A stretch of 13,236 nucleotides of DNA from NCBI GenBank assembly GCA_028717045.1, contig JAQUON010000029.1, positions 1-13,236 on the forward strand, in the 5' to 3' direction. The notes under the pieces are model-generated. The model was not told the DNA's origin, searched no databases, and saw only the letters and a list, made by a program, of their open reading frames with translations. Below are positions 1 through 10,300 of the stretch, one piece after another. Origin of the DNA: Candidatus Omnitrophota bacterium. Its GTDB lineage: Bacteria; Omnitrophota; Gorgyraeia; Gygaellales; Profunditerraquicolaceae. A program made the translations under genes and the position numbers. Each line of letters opens with the position of its first letter. Positions within the stretch are counted from its first letter, which is position 1.

Positions 1-1329
1 TTAGGTTTGCGCTCCGTTGAGATCTATTTAAAACCGGGACAAAGGCAAACGCGGCACTTCCTATTAGACCATAATTTTTTCTTTAAAAGGATCATACCCG
101 GTAAGAACGGCAACGTCGTGTTTATAATGTCTAAACGGCTCGATTACGATGAACCTCAGCTTCTCAGGATTAGCGAATTACCGTCCTCAGGAGAAGTCAT
201 GAGTCACATACAAGAAGGATTGGGGATAAGAATAGAAGATATAGCCGCAAAGCCCCTTCTTTTGATACTTGTACCGGAAAGGGCACGAAAAGGGATTTCA
301 AGACGTGCTCCCGCGACCTACGTCGGTTTTATGGAGGAACGGAACAAAGAACTGGGTTGGCCTTTTGATATCGCCGTGCTTGACGCAGAACAGATATCGG
401 ACCCTTCCATTCTTACAGAGATGACCGCATGGCTTGAAAAGACAGGCGGAGTGATTTTTAACCGCATACCGTCTTCTCGGCTCCCTCAAGAGATTAAGGA
501 TTTGCTTGATGCGCGTGGAATAAATTCATGGAGGTTTGAGAATGTGCCTAATCAGATGGCAGACGTCTTGGAGAGCATTTCCGGAAATCCGGAATTGAAG
601 GAATACATTTCAGAGACGCAGTACCATATTCCGCATGAGTATTTATTACCCAAAATACAAGAGGCACTGGAGTTGAGCAATATTGTATTGGTTATCAATG
701 AAGAAGATGTGTTGTCTGAGCCGCTGGAAATCTCAAGCGATATGCCTCAAGGAGACATAGCCGATATCGTGTCTCAGCTGGATAAGAAATATACCTATAT
801 GGTCAAATGGAAAATCGAGCCCTTGCGTACGATAGGGGGGAAGCCCTTTATTATTGATGCGATAGTGCAGAAAAATCACCTGGGCCAATTCCAGGTAGCC
901 CAGAGATTGGTGCGAATACCTAAGAAAAAATTTGAAGGCAGGGTGCATGTAGGGGTAACGCCCGGCTATACGGGAAGACAAACCCTGCTTGAAGAGCTAT
1001 GGATGGACGGTACTATTGACGAAGAATTGGTCATTAGCATGGACTCAATGCTGATAAAGTTAGGCAGGCATTTAGACAACCATTTCGGACCGGTAGGCAA
1101 TTTTGGCTGCAAGCTTTTGATAGGCCAAGACCAGAAGATATACATAACCTTTATTACGGATATGCCTTTTCAGGCGCCCGTTGGTATTACTCCCATTATC
1201 CAGGAAAGAGTCGAGCAGACTATGCGTATTACCGACCAGGCGTTATGGAGGTACGTTAGTTTAATAAATAGGGCTTCATCAAAAGAAAGCCTAAGACAAG
1301 TTGACCTTAGAGATGTGTCGCAGGATTCA
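1..1329 (+). other. Segment 1 (residues 1-443): degenerate YheC/YheD-type ATP-grasp region
   Basis: The N-terminal part of this segment lies upstream of the window. The layout resembles Bacillus YheC/YheD spore-coat-associated ATP-grasp proteins: a strand region around residues 85-93 (LLLILVPER), then residues 150-160 reading GGVIFNRIPSS, which fits the family's 'NRi.sR' signature, then residues 198-212 with the 'L...iPeT' pattern (ELKEYISETQYHIPH). Near the end, residues 364-384 run FGCKLLIGQDQKIYITFIT, where active ATP-grasp enzymes carry a 'D..g.iyllE.N' strand. The acidic and Asn metal ligands of that strand are replaced (ITFITD), and the lysine normally expected after the PeT motif is not obvious. 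I infer a fold relative that has probably lost ATP-dependent ligase activity. The family call rests on pattern memory and is moderate; the absence of catalytic residues is read directly. Confidence 0.45.
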
Positions 1330-4300
1330 GAAAGTAGTAGCCCACTCAATGAATTATTCCAGCCGTTGGCGCATATAAGAGAGGTGTTACGGAGAGTGCA
1401 GGAAGCAAAAAAAATATTTTTACGGGTGCACCAGGCTATGCTGCCGGGGGTGTGGGATGAACAAAAAGAATTTTATCTGCCTGGCGAAGCTAAATTTTTC
1501 ACAAAGACTTTGGCAAGGCATGGCCTTATCTGGCAAGGGGCTCAAGTGTTAGATATGGGTTGCGGATTAGGCCCATTGAGTACGTTCGCTGCAATTATGA
1601 AAGCGGATGTATTAGCCATAGATATTCAAGGAAGGTACATTAAGAGAACAAAAGAGATAGCCGAGGAATTGGGTGTAAGTAGGCGTGTTACCTGCGTGCA
1701 AAGTAATTTATTCGAGGCTTTAAAGATATCTGGGTTGCCGCGAAAAGAACAGTTCGATCTTATCGTATTTTTCCCGCCTATTTTCGATGAAGGAGATGAA
1801 GGTGACGAAAAGCCGGAAGTGCTTGATCCCGGCTTCAGAATCATAAGCAGATTCGTCCAGGATGCCCCAACATTTCTGAAACGCCAAGGCGTGATAGCTA
1901 TCCTTTATCCGTGCTATCGAAATTACCGTTATTTACTCGCAAAACTCGCTGCTGAAAATAAGCTCAGTATACAAATAATGGCAAGAAAATTCCGCTGTTC
2001 TTTTATTGCGGAAGGAGACGGCTTTGGCGGCGGTGACATAGGCTTTGCCAGGATGTGGGCAGTATACGCATTAAGGCCTTTGCCGGTCGAAAGAGTAAAG
2101 GTGCCAGAAAACAAAGTAGCTCTCGGCCGTCTTGGGCTGGCCTCCTCCTCACCGCTTGGAGCTTTCGGCCAAAACAAGGGTTTTGTATGCGACCACTGCG
2201 GACATAAGACTAAACCTTTACCATCAGGATTCCGCAATCACTGTCCGAATTGCCTGTATTCTAACCATCTGGATAACGAACCGGGAGACAGGAGGGTTTC
2301 TTGCAAAGGTTTAATGGAACCGATAGGGGTAGAGTATTACGCCAAAAAAGGCTGGGTGATTATATTTCAGTGCGTTAGTTGCGGCAGTATCAAAAGAAAC
2401 AAAGCAGCAACGGACGACAGCCTTGAGCAAATAATAGTTTTGCAGCAGCTGGCACCGGCAAAGAGCGTGTATCAAGCATACAGCAGCTCGCCGCTTAAAC
2501 TAAAAGGAGTACATTTTAATGAGGAATTAGGCTTGAGCGAAGAGCTAAAATCTTTAATCATCGGCAACGCCTCCTGGGAAGTAGCTCCTAAAGTTTTAAA
2601 GCCCGGCAGAAGCGCCCATATAACATTAATGAAGCCTTTACGTTATGCGGGAATACCTCACAAAGTTATTAGCGCTCCCATACTGAAACTCAAAGGCATT
2701 GCGAATTTTGACGGGAATAGAACGACTCCTCCGCAGCCGGCTAATTATGAAGAGCCCCTTCCTACTTATTATCTTGATTGTAATCCTCAAGGAGAAATTT
2801 TCCCCAAGTTCGGAAGAAGGAAATTTCTGGGGGCCCAAAGTGCTGATTTAGCAAGAAGAGAATTTGAAATCCATATGGAGGCATTAAAAAAAGGCGCACC
2901 AGTTAATATTTCCGTAGCCTATGGTGTCTATGAAGATGGCCGTTTTCCCGAAGAAATCGGATTTGTCGTTTTAGGCATTAGAGATAGCCAGGACAGGCGC
3001 TTTGAAGATTTATTGCATGCTGAATTTATAGAAGAAATAGGCGCCTTGCATTTTAATGACTATCTCTTTGGTTTATTGGGAGTTCCGGCGGGGAAGAGAA
3101 GCTATCAAGAAGACATGCTAAGATTCTTCGCCTCTGTTTTTAAATCACGAGGCAAGGCATTAAGGTTATTTCACGACGCTGGTTTTGTAAAGTTTGAGGG
3201 CCATGACGGTAATTTCCAACTTGACGAACAGACGTCTGAAGTCCTGATGACTGATTTGGATATTTGTTTAAGGAAAAGCGAAATAGATGTACAAGAAATC
3301 TTTTTGAGGCAACTTTTTGATATTTCAAGCTGTATAAAAGCTATTCATTCGGATATTTATGCTACACCTATCAGATATATTTATGCGCAAGATGGGCAGG
3401 GCCGTAATCCCTATTTCTCGTTTCTGAACGGCTATCTCTATGATTATGAATTTAAAGAAATACGAAATATAATCGCCCCTGTGGCAAATCAGCTTTACCA
3501 GAGAAGCCGAGCAGATTCTCAGAGAGGAGCGGATATCGCATCCTTTAATGCTTCAAGACTTTTGACCGGGGAAATCTTAGGCATGTCTCTTTGTTTTGAG
3601 GTGGCGGCAATGATTCTGGGAAAACAGGGAATAAGGCCTCCTTATGGCCGGGAACAACTTGATGTGGAATTAATGGCATTTAAGCAGCGGGTATTTGAGC
3701 TTAGCAGGCAGAGTCAACAAAATGTTTTATCGAAAGCTTTGGGCATATTAAGGACTAAGATTTTCGGAAAGGGCAATGATCTTTCCAGCTCTCCTCTGAA
3801 TAATGAGAGGGACGGTTCTGAAAATGAAGCAAAAGTATCTCTTTTAAGGGGACACTTTACGAACGAGTTCAGAACCGTCCCTAAAGGTGTTGCGGCGCTG
3901 GTTGCAAATTCCCTGCTTGCGGCAGCTGTGTATGTATTTGCCAAACCGGTTATGCAGGGAATGGGACAGTCAGCTTTTGCGTCTTTGCAGTTCGCGTTCA
4001 GCCTGGCTATTGTTGCGGCAGCAGCTTTATCAATTTACTACTTGCTTTCCGGCAAATTCGGCGCATTAGCCCGTAATACCCCTGGAAGTAAGGAATTGAA
4101 ATGGATGGCTTTAGTCGGAGTTTTCGGGCAATTTATGGCAGCAAGCTGTATTTATACTTCAATTAAACTTGGCACCTCTTTTATGGCTGTCCTTTTTTAT
4201 TCGCCGTTCATTCCTATAATTGTGGCGCTTTTGAAGCATAGATTTAATATGCCCAAGGCAGTAGCAGGCGGCATTGCATTAGGCGCGGCTGGCATTGCGC

Positions 4301-7300
4301 TTTCCATTATTGCCGGAAAAGGAAGCTCAGAAATTATCTCGTTAGGGATTTCTGGCTTCGCAGGCATCGCGGCTGCCTTGTTGGGCGCATGCGCATTCGC
4401 TACAAGCATTATTATCCAGCAGAAATATTTAAGAAAAGCCGATGTCAGCGCGGTAATGTGCATAAGTGCGTTGAGTGCGTTAGTGCTCTTCGGTACAGTA
4501 GCCTTCTTGCTGCAGCTTCTTCCTGTTTTTAACTGGCAGATTACGCTTTTAGGGCTTGGCCGCGTTGCGTTCTTGTTATGCGTTATTTACGGCACAAAAC
4601 AGCTGCCTGCAGGCTTAACAGGCGTGTTAGTCGGTACAGTACCTATGTCAACGCTCCTTATTGAATGGCCAAGCTTAAGCCCTGTGCCCTGGCTCCTTGA
4701 GGGAGTGGCCTTAAGCTCGCTTTTGATAAGTGTATGGCTCCTGTCTCCTAAAAACGGCAATGATGACGATTCCACTCCGGGGAAAAACAGAGATAGTGCA
4801 GATACCAGTGCCCATAACACCGTTTCTTCGCCGCTGCAAGTAATCCCTACCAAGGTCTTTATGCAGGATTGGCGGTTGTTGTCTAAAGACGAACAGAAAG
4901 TTGCCGCCAAGAAAATCAGGCACTTGTATCAGCGGTGGCAGCAAAGTAACCGCATAGTCAGGCCTTTGGCGTATTTCCCCGGTGTTAATGCCGGACACAT
5001 ACATATCACCAAGGCGGATTCTTTATTCTATTCGGTGAATACCGACCTTGATACGCTCTTCCTTATGGCTATTGACTCGCACAGTAACAGCACCGGCTTA
5101 TTCTATAACAGCGATATTGTCGTATTGCGCAGGTTCCTTGAGCAATTCAAGGGCCCGGATGTAGACCGCCGCATTTTGGATGAAGCGGGATTCCGGGAAA
5201 TCGGCAGGGTAAAAATTGAAGGAATTCTGACTTTACAAAAGGCGCTGGAAACCAGAGCTGTTCCTGAACCGGAAAACGAGCATAACGATACAGGTGATGA
5301 TGAATTCGACTTAAACCGTATCTGGGTAGGGCGCCAGATAAGAACGGCAAAGGAATTGGCGGAAAAAGAAAGCGCTGATTTTGTGGACGTCTTATGGAAT
5401 GAATACGGCGATGCCGAGAGACGAGATGCGATGTGCGAATGGGTGCTTGGCGCGGTAATGCCACACGTGCGCCTGCAATGGCAGGAATTGTTCACTGAAG
5501 AAACAGTTACCTCAGAAATAAAAAGTATAGTAGATACTGCGTATGCGCAAAAGGCGGCACAGGCGACAAAAATACAGAAATCCAGCAGCAGCCAAGGCAG
5601 GTCCGGGTTTGCTAAGGATGTTATTGTAGACGATACGCTTACAAAACAACAGCGCCGTCTCGTACGGTTGGAAGAGGAAACTAGCGCAGGGTTGGCGCGC
5701 GCGTTGAATTGGCAAATAATGGACTCACAGGAAGAGCAGGCCATCAGATTACGCCTTGAAGTTTGGCATATTACCGGAGGCAATTTAGATACCTTTTATA
5801 CGACCGGCGATTCCCGCTCATATAAGTGCGCATCGCAGGAAATCAGGGCTATCCTTAGTTGCGTAACAGAGAAAGTGGGCCGCATTGCGACGTTGCAGGA
5901 AAGAACAAGGCGAGAGCTTTCTGAAACACTAGAAGCCGCCGACAAGAGATTGCATGATTTAGCGCCTTTCGCAGTAGCGCTTGAAGCTGGCCAGGGGCAC
6001 ATTGCTGTCTGCAGGACCAATATTCAGGAGCTTACTGCTATACAGGAGCACGAGGCATTTGTTACAGCAGAAGCCGGAATTAAAGAAGCGCTCGACGCGC
6101 TAAACGTCTTGAATAATCTCTTGGCAGAAGTATCGGATATACAATCACAATGGTCTGGCTTGAATTTGGGCAGCTTCCAGGAGAGCCCTGGTTATGCACA
6201 AATAATTGCCACGTTGTGCGGCATATCAGCTGATGTGCCGCTTGGAGAAGCAGTGAAAAGGGCTGTTGTTTGCCTTGAGCCGATAAGGCAGATAATTGGA
6301 CAAACAAAGAGCCAGCTTGAAGCGGTTAAGAGGCAGAATCTCTTAGAGGGGCTAGGGTTCTACGTACAGGAGACCCAAAACCTTGCCCGAAATATTCTGT
6401 CAGAGCTACACAGTATCGCCCCTGCAGACGTGAAGGCGCTGGATGCCATGATCGATGATTTTGATTTAGTCCTGCTTCCTTTTATGCGCAATGAAATGAA
6501 AGATATAATGCTGCAAGAGGATATCAAAAGGAGCGGTAGGGCATTTGACTTTAAAGAATCAGCCGCTTCTACCAGGCAACACGTTAAACGTGGTTACAGC
6601 GGCTATAGAACATGGGCAGGACAGCTTCGGCAGGCAATCCACGGCATGCCGCAGAGGGCGATTCAAGAGATTGAGTCAATCCTCGGCACGACCGAAGAGA
6701 TGATTGCAGGGCTGTGTAATAGACTTGAAAGCCCGGGCGAGCTCGCCGAGACAGAACTCTTAAAGCAAATAGAGGCTTTTAGACAAAATAACCTTAAGAT
6801 AGGCAAAGCATATGCCATGGGAGTAATGGCGTTGTGTTGCGTTCGTTTCCATATCCGTGAAGAGATATTAGTTGAGACCAAAGCTATCCTTGAAGATATC
6901 GCACAGTGGAAGCTGGGCGACCGCGCCGGCATACTTAAGCACCATGACCGGCCCGCTGATATTGACGCAGAGAGGCTTATGGAGATATTAGACAGCGATC
7001 AACAGAAAAAGCACGATGCTATACGTGAAGTATTAGGAGATGAGATGCTTGCGCGCTACAGAGAAGCTGAATTTACCCCGAATGACATTATGGAGGGAGA
7101 AAATTTGTTTAATACGTTCCTGGCACAAAACCGTATTTTCTCATTGCCAAGGGATTCAATGGTATTTATGGCAGGCAGGGAATTAGCGTTTTTCTGGCAA
7201 TGGGCTGCGCTGCTCATTGAAGCGCAACCTGCAACGCTGGTGTGTTTTGGCGATTTCCGCAAAGCGCTTGCCGAGCCGTATCCGCAAGGCCTGCAGTATG

Positions 7301-10300
7301 AAGAGCTGCTTGCGTATCTTCGTTTTAGAGTGGAGTTCCTGCTTGAAAATGCGATGTTACGCCCCGTCAGCCCCTTGCCTTTTGTCTGTGCCCAGCGCAG
7401 GCTCTTAGAAGAAAAGGGCATTGATGCCGTAGAGGATATTTTGATGCTGCTCGTCGGTGAAGAAACATACCAGCTTAATAAGAATCTTCTGTTGCGCGTC
7501 CTGGCAAGATTCTATGAAGAATATCAGCGGCACTTTGGCGAATCCGAGGCCCAGGCACTCTCTTTCGTATTCGATGGCGGCGTATATTTTCTAAAGGATG
7601 TATTAGGCAATACGGATGAGAGCGAGAGCCTTGCCATCGCAGGTAAAGTGGATCAAGAAGAATACGGAGAGCCGGAATTTATAAAGATTGTCCACGAAGA
7701 AGAAATAGATGCCATTGATACAGAAAACCTTTATCCATTGCTAGAAGAGTTATTTTTACCGGACAAGGTTAATCTTGTCACCGCAGCCTTTGTATTACGA
7801 AAGACGAACCTTAAAGATTATGAAGCCGAAGCTCTGCATTTACTCATGAATTATTATCCCAATCTTTCTCTACATTTCTTTACTGCCGACGCAGACTTTA
7901 ATGAACCGAGCTACCAGTGGCGGGCAAAAGGCGCATATCTTTTCCTTGAGGGCATTGCGGACGCCTCAAGAATCAAGCTTACCGTAATGGATCCTTCGGC
8001 TAATGCGTCGGTTGCCGAACTTATCCAGGAAGATATCAGGCAGAATCCCGGAAAAGAATATTTTGTGATTGGCGATATTGAAACCCTTGCTTCTTTTGAC
8101 CCTGCTTTATTCAAGGGGCACACCATTCGGCGCTTCTTAGATGATGACATTGAGGGTGCAGGCATCTTGTGGGCTATGTCAACACATGAGAAGTTATTTG
8201 AGCCGCATGATACCGCAACCCGCCGGTTCCTGTTAGAAAAGAAAATCATGATGCCTGGCACGGAGAGAATTGTGTCTTCAGGGTTTGTGATTCTTACCTA
8301 TAATGACCAACTGTTGCCTGGCGTGTTAGGGCCATATTTGTACAAAGAACACACGAGATTTTTCCATGTGGTGGATCAGCTTACCGAAGTATTATACCAG
8401 AAACTGGAATTGCAAGGTAACGTAGAAAAGCCAGGCGTCTCCTCGCCGCTTTATTTAATTCAGATCCACAGTAACCCCGATAAGACGAAGCCGCTGGAAG
8501 CTGTATTTCACTTCAGGGAGGTTATTAAAGTTCCTCTCGCTGACACAATTGATACGCGCTGGCTTTTGGCTAAGTTTGACAGTAGCCAGGGCAACAGGTT
8601 TGTCCTTATCGGAGGCAATGTCATTGTGTGTTTGCGTGAGGCCTTTGAGGATATTCTGGCGGCTTTTACGCGGGCCCTGGCTTCAGGCTGGCAGGGAAAC
8701 TGCGAAATACACCTGGTATTCTTTAACGAGGCAGGTAAGAAACCTCTCAATACACAGGAGCTTATCTGGGGTTTAATCGTGAATAGCCCATTTAAGAACT
8801 TTATTTCGGAAATTTATCACAGCAATGAGGCGCAAGTTCACATTCCGGAAATGTCCTATAGGCCTATATTAGAAAACAATAAGCTGTTATATGCGGTGTA
8901 CGTAGATAATAAAGAATTTGATTCTAATTGTAGCTATAAGGATGCCCAGGCCAGGGTATATTTCTGGTTTGACATAGGGACTATGGTTACTTCCGGGCAT
9001 TTTAAGCATGATTTAGTCAAACAGGATAATCTTGATGAAAATTCATCTTCGCCGTTAAAAAATGAAGACGAGTTTTTTGACGCCGCCAATGCCGTTTGGC
9101 CGTTTGCCGATGAGGTATTCGGCGCAAAGGGCAAAAAGTTCATCAGATCGCTTATGGTGTTACGCAGATTCAGAGCCGAAGGTTTTTCTTTTATAAGGCT
9201 GTGCCAAAAGATTCAGGCTTTACTAATATATGGGAGCGCTGCGAAGGAGATAGTGCGCCAGGCCGTATATAACGGCGTTATCGGAATGGTCTCGAGCATG
9301 TTTCAGGAGCATCACAGCGGATACGGCCAGGTGTTAGGCATTGCCGGCGAGATATCCGGCCTGTATGAAATTATCGTCAAAAAAGGCACGACCCTTGAGA
9401 AAATCAGCCTGGGTAAATTGAGGAGGGTCAACGAGCTGGTGCGCGATGACAGCCACGGTAACGGCGTCGTCAAAGAATTTGATGCGGTAAGCAGCAATAC
9501 GGTTTTTGAATTTAAGTTCCATCTCACCTTACAGAAATTATACCAGCAGGTAATCGGCATCCATGCGTTTCAGATGCCGCACTTAAAGGTGCTGCTTGAT
9601 TATCCGGAATTTGCCGTCGTCAGGAACCTTGTGTATTTTGGAGAAATTGACGAAGGAAATGTTATCAAAGCGCTTAATGACTTTATCCGTATTCATCCGG
9701 AAATTGTCCCGCGTACCACAGTGACGGAAAAAGGAGGCGTTTCCGTCAAATTAAGCCTTTCTGAAATAAAGGAATTTTTGGGTTCCGAGACAACAATCGC
9801 TTTGGCGCGCGAAGAAGAGCAACGATGCAAGGCGAGGTTCATACCCGCCGATTTCCAACACAGTATGCGCTATATGCAGAAATTGATAGACGATAAAGTC
9901 AGGCAGCTTAAGGGCGAGAAGTTTGATGTAATTATTGCGGTGAGCAATACGGTGCCGGAACAATTACGAGAACTTAAAAGGATTATAAGGGATAACTGTA
10001 GGTCTGCCTCTTCCCCGATAAGAGAGGACGAAGTAGGCAAGAGAGATGGCCTGGTAAGCACAGAAGTGGATTTGCATATACACTCTGCCTATAACGGCGG
10101 CGATTTAACTCCGCAGGAAATAGTTGCAATAGCTCAGAAGAAGGGCTTAAGGGCCATTGCCATAACCGACCATAATATTTTCTCCGGGGCCCTCGCAGCG
10201 TTAGAAGCAGCGAAGAGATTAACCATTGAAGTTATTCCCGGAATTGAATTACGCACCGATGACAGCGGAATCACCAGGGATATGCTGGTCTATTTTCCTC

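Noticed and set aside
2502..2521. Shine-Dalgarno-like AAAAGGAG followed by ATG, suggesting internal initiation after an SSSPL motif
   Set aside because: The ATG is out of frame with the giant ORF and reaches a stop after three codons (ATG AGG AAT TAG), so it cannot start the downstream domain.
4197..4463. Minus-strand open frame opposite the transporter region
   Set aside because: Its hydrophobic composition mirrors the GC-rich Ala/Gly codons of the EamA helices on the plus strand. Not a separate gene.
5581..5592. Serine run SSSS as a motif copy
   Set aside because: No proline and aliphatic residue follow it. It is a likely flexible hinge, but not the same motif.
5103..5783. 226-residue open frame on the minus strand
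   Set aside because: It is antisense to coding frame +1, very Ser-, Cys- and Arg-rich with no family resemblance, and has no sensible upstream signals. It is a shadow of the codon usage on the sense strand. The 'SSSPV' inside it is a chance antisense reading.
7366..7380. VSPLP as a further copy of the linker motif
   Set aside because: Only one serine precedes the proline and it lies inside a continuous helical region without a clear domain break. Kept only as a possible eroded copy.
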